From Caldilineaceae bacterium (GTDB lineage: Bacteria > Chloroflexota > Anaerolineae > Caldilineales > Caldilineaceae): a DNA stretch of 64,000 bases. Every line of letters begins with the position of its first letter. Positions within the stretch are counted from its first letter, which is position 1. Below are positions 44,134 to 53,834 of the stretch, in pieces. Made by a program: the position numbers and the translations under genes. The notes under the pieces were generated by a model. That model was not told the DNA's origin. It saw nothing but the letters and a program-made list of their open reading frames with translations, and searched no databases. Where the stretch lies: the NCBI GenBank assembly GCA_022823185.1, contig JAJDXQ010000043.1, forward strand, positions 186,001-250,000, read 5' to 3'.

Positions 44134-45279
44134 ATGATAAATGCCGAAAGGAACAGCAGCAAATCAGGACACAGCCTGCGGGATGGGCATCGCGATGCGT
44201 TCGTCTCGCGGAGCAGAGCCAATTCCCTGTGGGTCGTGTTGGGACTGTGTCTATTTGGGCTTGCTGCGTGCGTGCCGATTCCGGCTGAGGATCCCGCCTT
44301 GGCCGAGGCAATGATCGCCGAAATTACCGAAGCAATTGAAGAGGTGAATGCCCTGCCGCCAGGCATCGTGTCGATGGCCGGACAGGGCGGGGAAAGCAGC
44401 TTGCAGAGCGATGGAGAAGACGAGGAAGGGGCCCTTGCCGAGCCGGAGACTGCGACATTGACTGTCAGAAGGCCAACCGTCAATATACGCAGCGGGCCAA
44501 GCATCGACTTCCAAGTTCTGGCCAAAGCCTCAGAGGGAGATACGTTCACGACCACGGGCAGGACGGAAGAGGGCTGGTGGCGCATTTGCTGTATTGATGT
44601 TTCAGACGAGTCTGAAGTTGAGCGCTTGCAGACTGCCTGGATCTCACAGATAGTAGTGACGCCGGACGCGGCCGCCGAAGCCTTGCCGCCTGTGATTCCG
44701 CTGTTTCCCGAAAATCTGGCGGCTTCCTGGGATGTCCAATACGAGTGTGGTTCCCGGCGTTGCGCTGTCAATGAGTGCGCGGCTGTTTCGAGGACGGAGA
44801 TTCATAGCAATCGCGATCTGCGCTGGTTGGAAATTAATCGCATCGTCACTTGGGAAGAGGCCTGCGGAGAAGATTCCACGTGGCCGCACCAGATTGACCG
44901 AATCGAAGGAACGGAACGCTATCCCAACTCCACCGGCTTGTTCTTTTTCAACTACTGGCTAGGGCCCCGCCCCGGGGATGCCAACGCGCTCTTCCACCTG
45001 GAGTCTGGCGAAGAGGTTGCGGTCTGGTGCAGCGATGAGCAGGAAGCGGAAGTGGCGGAGGAAAGCGGCTGGACGACGGTCTATCATGGCCTGACGTGCC
45101 ACGACGTGCGCACAGGAATGCTGGTCTCCATGCAATACACGAAGCGCTGGTTCTTTACCGGGGAGTTCGAGGGGGATCGATACGACCGCGCCTATTTTGG
45201 CGATTTCGAAGTTTACAAGGTCAAGCTGGACCAGACGAACGCCTTGCTCGCCATCGTTGATGCGAGGGTGGTTGAGTAG
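44134..45279 (+). CDS. Lipoprotein with bacterial SH3 domain
   Basis: The product is 381 residues from ATG 44134. A basic leader of about 30 residues precedes a short hydrophobic stretch (SLWVVLGLCLFGLAAC) ending in lipobox Cys46. A bacterial SH3 domain follows at about 106-180 (LTVRRPTVNIRSGPSIDFQV, TEEGWWRICC). The last 200 residues are Cys-containing and unidentified (YECGSRRCAVNECAAVSR). SH3b domains often bind cell wall or other envelope polymers. TTG 44032 is an alternative start but gives a very long leader. A gene of the surface, with its own promoter, divergent from the sugar synthase. Confidence 0.75.
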   Translation: MINAERNSSKSGHSLRDGHRDAFVSRSRANSLWVVLGLCLFGLAACVPIPAEDPALAEAMIAEITEAIEEVNALPPGIVSMAGQGGESSLQSDGEDEEGALAEPETATLTVRRPTVNIRSGPSIDFQVLAKASEGDTFTTTGRTEEGWWRICCIDVSDESEVERLQTAWISQIVVTPDAAAEALPPVIPLFPENLAASWDVQYECGSRRCAVNECAAVSRTEIHSNRDLRWLEINRIVTWEEACGEDSTWPHQIDRIEGTERYPNSTGLFFFNYWLGPRPGDANALFHLESGEEVAVWCSDEQEAEVAEESGWTTVYHGLTCHDVRTGMLVSMQYTKRWFFTGEFEGDRYDRAYFGDFEVYKVKLDQTNALLAIVDARVVE

Positions 45280-45373
45280 GGGAGATGGGAGCGGGAGGCC
45301 AAAGGCGACAGATTTTTGTCTGCCCATGCCCTGAGGAGACCGGACAGGAAGCTGAAGCGGCCGGGGACTGCGC

Positions 45374-46717
45374 TCAGGAAACGGGACTGAACTCCATTTG
45401 CCGGAGGTAGCTTTCCAGTTCCCGCTTCGCCCTGTCGGCATAGGCGGCGTAGCGCAGTTGTTTGTTGCGTTCGCGAACGGGGAGCGGCGGCAGCAATCCC
45501 ATATTGGATTTCATAGGCTGGAAATCGTCCGCTGCGGCATGGGTGATGTAGTGGAACAGCGCGCCACTCATGGCGGCGCGCGGCAAGCGCAGGAGCGGCC
45601 CGTCTTGCAGAAGGCGGGCCATGTTGATCCCGGCGATCAAGCCCCCCAATGCGCTGCCGACATAGCCTTCCGTCCCGGTAATCTGCCCCGCGAAGAAGAG
45701 ATCGTCCCTTCCCTTGAATTGCAGCGTAGGCCTGAGCAGTGTGGGGCTGTTGATGAAGGTGTTGCGGTGCATTTGCCCAAGGCGCACAAACTCAGCATTT
45801 TGCAGGCCGGGTATCATCCGCAAGACCTCGGCCTGGGCGCCCCATCTGACGTTTGTCTGGAAGCCGACAAGATTGTATAACGTGCCGGCTACATTGTCCT
45901 GGCGGAGTTGGACGACGGCATGGGGACGCTTTCCCGTGTTGGGATCGTGCAGTCCAACCGGCCGCATCGGCCCGAATGCGAGAGCATCCTTGCCCCGCTG
46001 CGCAAGCGCTTCGATTGGCATGCAGCCTTCAAAGTAACGTTCCAGCTCCTTGTCGGCGTTAGACAGTTCGAGCCTGGGGGCAGCCAGGAGAGCATCGACA
46101 AACGCCTCGTATTCGGTCTGATTGAGAGGACAGTTCAGGTAGTCGCCTTCGTCGGTCCCTTCGCTGCCGGCCTTGTCCCACCGATTGCGGCGGAAGGCGA
46201 TGGTTCTGTCGATGCTTTCTGACGTTACAATTGGCGCCATGGCATCGTAGAAGTAGAGATACGGCCCCGTGAGGGACTGAACCGCGGCTGTGAGGGAATC
46301 GCTGGTCAGGGGACCGGTTGCCAGGATAGCCGGGCCGTCGGGGATGGCGGTCACCTCCTGTCGCACGAGCTCGATTTGGGGATGGGCGGCGATGCTGCCG
46401 GTGATGTCCTCTGCAAACTCGTCTCTGCCAACGGCAAGGGCCTGCCCGGCGGGCAGCGCGTGTTTGAAGGCTGTCCGAATGACAAAGCTGCCCATCGAGA
46501 GCATTTCATTCTTGAGCATGCCCAGCGCCCGATCCGGCAGTGTACTGCCCATCGAGTTTGAGCAGACCAGCTCTGCCAAGCGGTCGGTGACGTGGGCAGG
46601 TGTGGGGCGAACCGGCCGCATTTCGTAGAGCCGGACGTGGAAGCCGCGCTGGGCCAGCTGCCAAGCCGCTTCCGTCCCTGCCAGGCCCCCTCCTACCACT
46701 GTGACTGTCTTGCCCAT
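45374..46717 (-). CDS. trmFO: tRNA m5U54 methyltransferase TrmFO (folate/FAD-dependent)
   Basis: The product is 447 residues from ATG 46717 (MGKTVTVVGGGLAGTEAAWQ), the FAD-binding GxGxxG motif. Further signatures are HVTDRLAELVCSNSMGS, ALAVGRDEFAEDI, QLRQDNVAGTLYNLVGFQTN and FAGQITGTEGYVGSALGGL. It methylates U54 in tRNA using methylenetetrahydrofolate. A frame extension to 46879 adds a non-conserved leader. It is divergent from the pyrimidine phosphorylase gene. Confidence 0.95.
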   Translation of the reverse strand: MGKTVTVVGGGLAGTEAAWQLAQRGFHVRLYEMRPVRPTPAHVTDRLAELVCSNSMGSTLPDRALGMLKNEMLSMGSFVIRTAFKHALPAGQALAVGRDEFAEDITGSIAAHPQIELVRQEVTAIPDGPAILATGPLTSDSLTAAVQSLTGPYLYFYDAMAPIVTSESIDRTIAFRRNRWDKAGSEGTDEGDYLNCPLNQTEYEAFVDALLAAPRLELSNADKELERYFEGCMPIEALAQRGKDALAFGPMRPVGLHDPNTGKRPHAVVQLRQDNVAGTLYNLVGFQTNVRWGAQAEVLRMIPGLQNAEFVRLGQMHRNTFINSPTLLRPTLQFKGRDDLFFAGQITGTEGYVGSALGGLIAGINMARLLQDGPLLRLPRAAMSGALFHYITHAAADDFQPMKSNMGLLPPLPVRERNKQLRYAAYADRAKRELESYLRQMEFSPVS

Positions 46718-46890
46718 TTTTCTCTCAAATTGGATAATGAAGCGCTGCCCGCGCCTGCCGGCGTAAAGAGGCGGGGGTTGGCGCAACGCGCTTCGTCTTT
46801 GCCAGCGCCAGGAAGCAGACGGCGCGATCGGCGCCGACAAGGCATTTTGCCAGTTTACCACCATCGAGTACAGCGCCAAAGAATACCATC

Positions 46891-48315
46891 ATGAATGCAG
46901 TTGACCTGATCATAAAGAAGAGGGACGGCGGCGAGCACAGCGCCGAAGAGCTGGACTTTCTCATGGAGGGGATCGTCCGGGGAACGATACCGGACTATCA
47001 GATTGCGGCATGGGCGATGGCCGTCTACTTCAGGGGGATGACAAGGGCAGAGGCGACTGCGTTTACACTGGCAATGGCTGCGAGCGGCGAAACGCTCGAT
47101 CTGCAGGGCCTGGCCCCGCCGGGCAAGTTGGTGGTGGACAAGCACTCAAGCGGCGGCGTCGGGGATAAGACTACCTTGACGGTGGGGCCGATCGCGGCTG
47201 CGTGCGGGTTGCCGATCGGGAAGATGAGCGGGCGGGGGCTGAGTTTTTCGGGCGGGACGATTGACAAGCTGGAGGGCATACCGGGATGGAGCGCTGAACT
47301 GAGCATGGCGCGTTTCCGCAGCCAGTTGAGAGAGGTGGGCCTGGTGGTGGCGGCGCAGACGGCCACACTTGCGCCGGCGGACCGGATGCTGTATGCGTTA
47401 CGGGACGTCACGGGCACAGTTCCGAGTTTGCCGCTGATCGCCGCCAGCATCATGGGCAAGAAGCTGGCGGCAGGCGCGGACGCGATTGTGCTGGACGTCA
47501 AGTGCGGGCGCGGCTCCTTCATGGAAACAGTCGACGAGGCGAGGCAGCTGGCAGAGCTGATGGTCTCAATCGGGACGGGCGCGGGCCGCAGGGTGACGGC
47601 GTTGGTGACTGCGATGGAACAGCCGCTCGGGCGGTCGATTGGCAACAATCTTGAAGTGCGGGAGGCGATCGATACGCTGAAGGGAGGCGGACCGTCCGAC
47701 TTTCAGGAGTTGACGCAGGCGGTGGCCGCCGAGATGCTGGTTTTGGGGGACCCGGAATATCGTCGTGAAGGGGAAGCGGGGGGAGATGCGGCGGCGCGCG
47801 AGGCCGCTATGCGAAGGGTACAGCAGGCCGTGGACTCCGGGGCCGCCTTTGAAAAATTTGTTGCGTTTGTCGCGGCCCAGGGAGGGGATACGGCGGCGGT
47901 TACGGGTCCGGTCGGCCTGGCCAAGGCGCCTGTGATTCAGGAATTGAAGTCGGAGCGCGACGGCATCGTCAGCGGGTTGGATGCGCGCGAGATCGGTGTC
48001 GCGGTGGCGGCAATGGGGGGAGGCCGGCAGCAAAAGGGAGACTCCATCGACCACCGGGTTGGCGTAGTCTTGGCTGCCAAAGTGGGGGAGATGGTCTCGG
48101 CCGGCGATACGCTCTGCACGATTCACGCGGCGGACCCGGAGGCTGCTGAAGCGGCAGCGGCCCGGATTCGGAAGGCATACAGCATTCTGGACGCGCCGAG
48201 CAGGGGGTCAGATAGAGCAGGGCGACCGGGAGACGAGGAGAGGAGCGGCGCGGGGGGACCTGCGAGCTCTGTCTCGGCGGAGAGTCCGATTGTCCTGGAC
48301 AGGATTACCAGTTGA
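46891..48315 (+). CDS. Pyrimidine-nucleoside / thymidine phosphorylase
   Basis: This 474-residue enzyme cleaves thymidine or other pyrimidine nucleosides with phosphate. It has VVDKHSSGGVGDK at 82-93, the family signature SGRGLSFSGGTIDKLEG at 113-129, and VLDVKCGRGSFM. The C-terminal domain contains KVGEMVSAGDTLCTIHA. The final 50 residues are extra and low-complexity. It may work with the nucleoside-type importer at the left end of the window. Its stop codon overlaps the end of the convergent glycosyltransferase gene. Confidence 0.93.
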   Translation: MNAVDLIIKKRDGGEHSAEELDFLMEGIVRGTIPDYQIAAWAMAVYFRGMTRAEATAFTLAMAASGETLDLQGLAPPGKLVVDKHSSGGVGDKTTLTVGPIAAACGLPIGKMSGRGLSFSGGTIDKLEGIPGWSAELSMARFRSQLREVGLVVAAQTATLAPADRMLYALRDVTGTVPSLPLIAASIMGKKLAAGADAIVLDVKCGRGSFMETVDEARQLAELMVSIGTGAGRRVTALVTAMEQPLGRSIGNNLEVREAIDTLKGGGPSDFQELTQAVAAEMLVLGDPEYRREGEAGGDAAAREAAMRRVQQAVDSGAAFEKFVAFVAAQGGDTAAVTGPVGLAKAPVIQELKSERDGIVSGLDAREIGVAVAAMGGGRQQKGDSIDHRVGVVLAAKVGEMVSAGDTLCTIHAADPEAAEAAAARIRKAYSILDAPSRGSDRAGRPGDEERSGAGGPASSVSAESPIVLDRITS

Positions 48316-49513
48316 CGTTTTGTCTCTGCGCCACCACATTCTTGAATGCTTTGAGGGTTGAAGCTGCAATCGTCACCCAGTTGTAGGAGCGGGTCACTTC
48401 CTGCAGAGCGCGGGCGCGCATTGCGCGGGCCTGGACGGGGTCCGAGAACAGTTGGTGCACCGCGCCGGCAATGCTGCGGGGGTCATTGGCCCGAAAAGTC
48501 AGGCCCGTGCGTCTGTGGTCGACAACCTCACTGAGGCCGCCGATATCACTTGCGATGACGTTACAACCGGCGGCCATGGCCTCAAGCGCAACAATGCCGA
48601 AGGGTTCGTAAAGGCTGGGAAAGATGGCTGCGTCGACGCTGCAGTAGAGGCAGTCACGGGTTTCGCTGTCGATGAAACCCAGTAGTTCCACCGCGTCCTC
48701 AACACCCAGCTCATTGACGAGCGGCAGCAGTTGCTCGCTGTTTCTGCCTGCCACAAGGAGGCGCACGTCGGGATAGGAATCGCGTATGGCAGGGAGGGCC
48801 CGCAGGAGGACCTGCACACCTTTTTCCGGCGTGATTCGTCCGACGTAGTAGAGCAGCTTTTCCCCATTGGGGGCGTATCTGGTCCGAAGTTCTTCAATGC
48901 GTTGCTCTGAGCAGGATTGGAAAGGGGCTACGCTTACGCCGTTCGGAATCAGGGAGACTTTGTCCAGAGGCACGTTGAAGAATCTTCCCAGTTCGCCGGC
49001 CATATAGGAGCTGCAGACGATGATGCGCCAGGCTTCGAAGCAGAGCTGCCACTCCAGCTGGTTGATATTGCGGCTGGTTTCGCTGGGCAGATGGGACTGG
49101 TGCCGTCCCCTTTCAGTGGCATGGATGGTGGCGACAAGGGGGATCTTCCAGTCATGTTTCAGTTCGATCCCGGCTGAAGCGGTCAGCCAGTCGTGGACGT
49201 GGATCAGCGAATAGGGGTTCGCGTCGTGCAACTCGCGGGCTTTTTGCACGAGATAGCGGTTGTTGTCGACAACGCTGTTGAAGAGATCGGGGGGATAGAC
49301 TGAGGGCGTCTCCACCCGGTGGACCGCGGCCACACTTGAAAGTTGCTGGACGAAAGGCGCGTTGGCAGTGTGCGGTGTCAGCACGTCCAGATGGAAGGGT
49401 TCGGCGAGCCGTTCGGCGAGGACGGTAAATGCTCCGACCAGCTCGGGCACATGCCTGCCGATGCCGCCGACTACGTTTGGGGGGTACTCCCAGGAAATCA
49501 AGAGAAGTCGCAT
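48305..49513 (-). CDS. GT4-family glycosyltransferase (glycogen synthase-like)
   Basis: The product is 402 residues from ATG 49513 (MRLLLISWEYPPNVVGGIGR), the donor-loop start typical of glycogen synthase-like GT4 enzymes. The C-terminal half has GRITPEKGVQVLLRALPAI, VSLIPNGVSVAPF and the retaining-enzyme motif YEPFGIVALEAMAAGCNVIA. Substrate unknown: alpha-glucan, glycogen or another NDP-sugar acceptor. The gene overlaps the convergent phosphorylase by 11 bases. Confidence 0.9.
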   Translation of the reverse strand: MRLLLISWEYPPNVVGGIGRHVPELVGAFTVLAERLAEPFHLDVLTPHTANAPFVQQLSSVAAVHRVETPSVYPPDLFNSVVDNNRYLVQKARELHDANPYSLIHVHDWLTASAGIELKHDWKIPLVATIHATERGRHQSHLPSETSRNINQLEWQLCFEAWRIIVCSSYMAGELGRFFNVPLDKVSLIPNGVSVAPFQSCSEQRIEELRTRYAPNGEKLLYYVGRITPEKGVQVLLRALPAIRDSYPDVRLLVAGRNSEQLLPLVNELGVEDAVELLGFIDSETRDCLYCSVDAAIFPSLYEPFGIVALEAMAAGCNVIASDIGGLSEVVDHRRTGLTFRANDPRSIAGAVHQLFSDPVQARAMRARALQEVTRSYNWVTIAASTLKAFKNVVAQRQNVNW

Positions 49514-49568
49514 TCGAATTCTGCGGTGGTAAGTGTGGGGTCTAGAGGCGTTGGTAGAAGGCCTTTTC

Positions 49569-50588
49569 TCACTGACCCCGGTGAAGCGGGACAAAATGCG
49601 CCAGGTGACTTTTCCCCGCGTTGTCGAACCTAAAGACCGCCAGCCCCGCGTTTCTTGATAGGACCGGCTGGCCGGCTAACTTGGTCAGAGCCCGACGGGT
49701 AGCGAGGTAGACCGCGAAAGCGGCTGGCGCGTGCTGCGCGTTTTCATCAGCCCAGCCCGCGTACTGGCTGGGGTTTTCGTCCAGATAGGCTGCCCAGTAG
49801 ACGGGGCCAGGCGGGTCACCTGCCAGGTGGTCCAAGACAAGGGAGGAAAAGACCGGGTCGGCAGCAACGGTTGTTGTCCAAAATGGCACTCCAGGGTTCC
49901 GCGCCCTCAGGCGGGCCAGGAACGCAGCGCCGCCAGGGGCATCCCCCAGCCAGAGAACAGCGTCTGCCTTTGCGGCATCGCTTTCGTCTGATCCTGCGGT
50001 CACCGTCTTGCCAGTGGCAGAGGACCAGTCGGATGGGGACAGTCGCGGCCAGCCGTCATCCAGGCCGGCGAGCGCGACATTCTGGCCGTCGATCTCGATG
50101 ATCAAGGCTTCAATAAACGAACGGGCCTCTTCTTGCGTGGCCGGGGTTGCGGGCAACTGCCAGTCCAGATTGGAAGTCGCCATGACCTCTGCCACAGCGG
50201 AGACCTCTTTTGTCTGCAGCGGCCCGACGACCGCAACCACAGAATCGTCTCGAAGCATTTTCATCGCTGCGCGGCGCGCTTGCGACGGGCTGGCTGAGGT
50301 GTCCAACGCGAGGGGCAGGACGTCAACCTCGTCCAGGGGATGGTCGTTGAGGGCAGAGCGCATGGCGGCAAGCGCATTGTATCCGCTCTCCCGGTGCAGC
50401 CCCTCAAAGGGAGCCAGCAGGCCGATTTTCATTACGGGCCGCGTTGGAGAGCAGGATGACAGCAACAGGGCAGAGAAGAGAATGTAAGCGATAAGAGCCG
50501 ATGGGAATCCGGCGAAAACCATTCCGGCCCAACTCTTCGCCAGCCCGCAAAAGGGGGCGGTCACTCTTGTGTGGCTCTGACAGTTCAT
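49569..50588 (-). CDS. Periplasmic-binding-protein-like lipoprotein
   Basis: The product is 339 residues from ATG 50588, with a hydrophobic segment and lipobox Cys46 (SALLLSSC); ATG 50522 gives a shorter leader. The mature part resembles the branched-chain amino acid type I binding fold: MKIGLLAPFEGLHRESGYNA, ARRAAMKMLRDDSVVAVVGP and a later WTTTVAADPVF. No transporter genes are adjacent, so the ligand and partner are unknown. It is 56 bases downstream of mltG on the same strand. Confidence 0.75.
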   Translation of the reverse strand: MNCQSHTRVTAPFCGLAKSWAGMVFAGFPSALIAYILFSALLLSSCSPTRPVMKIGLLAPFEGLHRESGYNALAAMRSALNDHPLDEVDVLPLALDTSASPSQARRAAMKMLRDDSVVAVVGPLQTKEVSAVAEVMATSNLDWQLPATPATQEEARSFIEALIIEIDGQNVALAGLDDGWPRLSPSDWSSATGKTVTAGSDESDAAKADAVLWLGDAPGGAAFLARLRARNPGVPFWTTTVAADPVFSSLVLDHLAGDPPGPVYWAAYLDENPSQYAGWADENAQHAPAAFAVYLATRRALTKLAGQPVLSRNAGLAVFRFDNAGKSHLAHFVPLHRGQ

Positions 50589-50644
50589 GTTAGCGCGGCG
50601 CCGGCACGCAATTTCGATACATCCGGTCACAAAAAGGCGATGGC

Positions 50645-51934
50645 CTAGGGCTGGTAGCCATAGATCGACAGATTTCGCTCGTGTTCAGCCAGCGTTTGCG
50701 CGAAGACATGCCTTCCTTCGTCGCCTGTTGCGAGGAAGAAGCAATAGACGGTTTGACCTGGATTTCTGGTTGCCTCGATGGCGCGCTGGCCAGGGCTGGC
50801 AATCGGACCGGGCGGCAGTCCCGGATGAAGATAGGTGTTGTATAGGCTGTCGACCTGGCTGTACTCTTCGATCGTTTGCGGCTTCCACCACCAGTTTCCG
50901 GTTGCGCCTTTCGCGTACTGCACGGTTGGGTCGGCCTGCAGATAGGGGCCGCCGACGTCGGGACAGCTTTGAGCAAGTCGATTGAGATAGACACTGGCGA
51001 TCAGAGGGCGTTCGTCATCCTGGACGGCCTCTCTTTCCACGATGGATGCCAGCGTAATCAGGTCATGGCCGCTGATGCCGCTGGTTCCCCCGGTCAGGCC
51101 GTCTGCGCCGACGCGATTGCCGAAGTTGTCCAGCATGGAAGCCAGGACGATTTCGGGCCCGCTGACATTGACAGGGAAGCGGTAGGTATCGGGGAACAGG
51201 TAGCCTTCCAACGAGGCGCCGGGAGGCAGATTGGACAGAAAGTCGTAGTCGGAAAGCAGGTCGAGGGATTGGGGCTGTCGGACGGCTGTGAGAAAGCGCT
51301 CGCTGTCGATGACGAAGTTTGCGGCCAGCCGTTCGGCGATCTCCTCGGCGCGGAAGCCCTCGGGTATGGTTACGAGCGCCTCTTCGAAACGGGCCTGCTG
51401 CAGTTCGCCGGCGATTTCGGGAATGGTCATCGACTCGGCCAGCATGAAGTTGCCGGCTTCGATATTTCTGTCGAGCCGGTTGACGCGCAGGTACAGGTTG
51501 AACAGGTCGGCATCGCTGATGAAACCGGCTGCGGCGAGACGGGCGGCGATGTAGCGGGCAGGTTCGCCGGGATTGATCGTAAAGGCGCGCGGACGAGGGT
51601 CGTCCCCGGCGGGAATCTGGAGTTGTTCTTCCCGCAGCCGCAGGGTCAAGGCCAGAATGTAGGCCTCGATGTTTTCGGGGGTCAGAGCGTCCTCGCCTTC
51701 GTCCGGATCGATGAGCGCGGCGGACTGTTGCTCGACAGCAAGAAACTGCTCAGTCAGGTGGGCGCGCGTAACGTTGAACACGTTCCAAAGAACAAAAAGA
51801 ATCAGAATCAGGAAGGAAACCCGAATCAGATTGAAGAGCAAGGGCTCCCTTTGATTCTGTTCGTAGGCGCGTTCCGTTGGGACAACCCTTTCCACGGTCA
51901 GTCTTCCAAGATTCAGGGCGGCAAGCCGCTTCAA
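50645..51934 (-). CDS. mltG: Endolytic murein transglycosylase MltG
   Basis: This 429-residue inner membrane protein has one span (residues about 33-52, LLFNLIRVSFLILILFVLWN), a linker and a LysM-like part (AFTINPGEPARYIAARLAAA). The YceG catalytic region follows: PEGFRAEEIAERL, SLEGYLFPDTYRF, the active-site Glu in LASIVEREA near residue 299, LQADPTVQYA and YNTYLHPGLPPGPIASPG. MltG cuts nascent glycan strands and limits their length. Confidence 0.95.
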   Translation of the reverse strand: MKRLAALNLGRLTVERVVPTERAYEQNQREPLLFNLIRVSFLILILFVLWNVFNVTRAHLTEQFLAVEQQSAALIDPDEGEDALTPENIEAYILALTLRLREEQLQIPAGDDPRPRAFTINPGEPARYIAARLAAAGFISDADLFNLYLRVNRLDRNIEAGNFMLAESMTIPEIAGELQQARFEEALVTIPEGFRAEEIAERLAANFVIDSERFLTAVRQPQSLDLLSDYDFLSNLPPGASLEGYLFPDTYRFPVNVSGPEIVLASMLDNFGNRVGADGLTGGTSGISGHDLITLASIVEREAVQDDERPLIASVYLNRLAQSCPDVGGPYLQADPTVQYAKGATGNWWWKPQTIEEYSQVDSLYNTYLHPGLPPGPIASPGQRAIEATRNPGQTVYCFFLATGDEGRHVFAQTLAEHERNLSIYGYQP

Positions 51935-52329
51935 CAGCCTTCTGACAGCCAGCGAATTGTACCACTTGGCTGAATATAGACCAACGGGCGAAGGTTTTGG
52001 AAGCGACGGGGATGCGGCGGTGGGGGTAAGAGGTCAGTGGGCGGCGGGGCCGGGATGCGCCGCGGGGCGGGCGCTTTGTTCCGGCTCTGATTGTCTGATA
52101 TGCTTGAACTGGTGAATAGCCTTTCCCGGATGATTTGACTCGATACCGGTTGCGTTCCTTGTCAGCGTGAGCAGGATTCGCGGGACGACTGCTGGAGGGA
52201 AGGCGTTCGCGCGGCATGTTGTTGGCGGCGCGGGCGTGAGGAAGAGAGCGTCCCGAGTCGCGGCGGTTGTGGATGGTCGCCGATCGACGACTGTTGGATT
52301 ATTGCGGCCGTAGCAGGAATTACACAAGC
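51935..52329. other. Intergenic region between mltG and the Amt-like gene
   Basis: About 395 bases between divergent genes. Open frames here are low-complexity shadows. The Amt-like frame is open upstream to 52267, but those codons do not resemble the family and no ribosome site supports an earlier start. No promoter could be placed with confidence. Confidence 0.4.
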
Positions 52330-53829
52330 ATGGACAGCACGTTTTTCTGGCATCTGACCGCGGCGGGTTTTGCATTTCTGCTGCCGGCCGGCTTGATTCT
52401 GGTCGCGGCCTCCGGGATGCGAGCCGAGAGCGCGTGGGATGCAGCGCTGGGGGGATTGGCCGCCTTTTGTCTTGGTGTGTTGGGCTACTGGGCGCTTGGG
52501 TTTGCCTTTCAGTTCGGAAGCGTTGGATTCCTCTACACGGATCATCCTGAGCTCTCGGCCCTGTTGCGGGGGTGGACCCCGCTTCCGGAAGGATGGGGCG
52601 TGGGATGGATTGCGGCGGGGCTGGAGGGCTGGTTTCTGACAGGACCGGCAGCGACGCCGGCAGCGATGGGCCTGTTTCTGGCGCATGCGCCGTGGGCGGC
52701 GGCGGCCGCGTTGTTGCCGGTGCTGGCATTGCGGGGGCGGGCGCCGGCGCTCGCGACCTTGATTGTCGCGCTGGCGCTCGGCGGGATTGTGTATCCGTTG
52801 GCGGGCAATTGGGTGCAGGGGGGAGGCTGGCTGGCAGCGCTGGGGCGGAATGCGGGCCTGGGTCACGGATTGGTCGACTTTGGGGGCGGGGGCGCCGTGT
52901 TTCTGGTCTCGGCTTCAGCGTCACTTGCCGCTCTGCTCGTTTGGCCGCCGCGGCGGAATGCGCCGGCGGATGCTGCGCGCTCTGGCTTGCCGGCAGCGCA
53001 TTTGCCGCTGCTCTCGGTCGTGGGGGCAATGTTCGTGATGGCCGGCGTGCTGGCCTGGACTTGGGCGAGCCCTGTTCAACAGCCGGGATTGGATGCGTTC
53101 ACGGCTGTGCGAACTGCGGTCAACGGGCTGCTCTATGCCGCCGGCGGTGTAACCGTTCCCTTGCTCTATACGTGGTTCGTGACCGGGACAAGCGACCCAG
53201 GGATGAGCGCCCGAGGTTTGGCGGCGGGCGCGATTGCGGGACTGGCTGCGGGGCCGTTTCCCGGGCATACAGGCGCGTTGTTAATTGGACTGCTGGCCGG
53301 GGGAAGTGTACCATTTGTGACTTTCACGCTTAACAGAGTTTTCCGCCTGGACGACGGCGCCGGGATTTTTGCCGCGGCGGGATTGCCGGCTGCGATTGGG
53401 TTGCTGGGTGTGGGCATATTTGCCGACGGCGCGGCCGGCTCCGGCTGGCAGCAGATCGGCGCGGGCAGCTACCTGGGCGTCCAAGGGCAGGGCGTCACGG
53501 GGTTGCTGGCGGCGCAAGGTTTTCGGCCTGACTTTTTCGGTCAGATACAGGCGCAGATCATTGGCATTGTCGGGTTGGGCCTGTGGGGTTTTGTCAGCGG
53601 CAGCCTGATTTGCGTCCCATTGGGGCTGTTCTTCTATGGAATTGGCAGGGCGGTCCGAGGCAGTGAAGACGCAGCGCCGCAGGAGCAGGTTCGGAGGCGG
53701 CCGCAATATCGGGCTGAGGAGTCGAGGACACAGCGAGAGGGTGTCCCGCCCTCGGAGGAGATGGCTGCGCGGTCGGCGGCTGCGCGGTCAGCGGCTGAGG
53801 CGCCTGTGGAGGAACCCCGTTTCCAGTAG
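52330..53829 (+). CDS. Amt-like membrane protein lacking the twin pore histidines
   Basis: The product is 499 residues from ATG 52330, with about 11 membrane spans in the ammonium transporter arrangement: GNWVQGGGWLAALGRNAGLG, then LVDFGGGGAVFLVSA. In Amt proteins this segment reads DFAGGTVVHI; here Phe191 replaces the first pore His. The later LDDGAGIFAAAGLPAAIG aligns with DD.LDVFGVHGVGG; Ala350 replaces the second His. The protein ends in a charged tail of about 60 residues. Loss of both histidines argues against normal ammonium conduction. No glnB/glnK is nearby. Confidence 0.78.
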   Translation: MDSTFFWHLTAAGFAFLLPAGLILVAASGMRAESAWDAALGGLAAFCLGVLGYWALGFAFQFGSVGFLYTDHPELSALLRGWTPLPEGWGVGWIAAGLEGWFLTGPAATPAAMGLFLAHAPWAAAAALLPVLALRGRAPALATLIVALALGGIVYPLAGNWVQGGGWLAALGRNAGLGHGLVDFGGGGAVFLVSASASLAALLVWPPRRNAPADAARSGLPAAHLPLLSVVGAMFVMAGVLAWTWASPVQQPGLDAFTAVRTAVNGLLYAAGGVTVPLLYTWFVTGTSDPGMSARGLAAGAIAGLAAGPFPGHTGALLIGLLAGGSVPFVTFTLNRVFRLDDGAGIFAAAGLPAAIGLLGVGIFADGAAGSGWQQIGAGSYLGVQGQGVTGLLAAQGFRPDFFGQIQAQIIGIVGLGLWGFVSGSLICVPLGLFFYGIGRAVRGSEDAAPQEQVRRRPQYRAEESRTQREGVPPSEEMAARSAAARSAAEAPVEEPRFQ

Positions 53830-53834
53830 GGCAG

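Noticed and set aside
43865..44311. N-terminal extension of the polyprenol-phosphate sugar synthase
   Set aside because: It crosses the divergent promoter and the start of the SH3 lipoprotein; the family domain begins well after ATG 43864.
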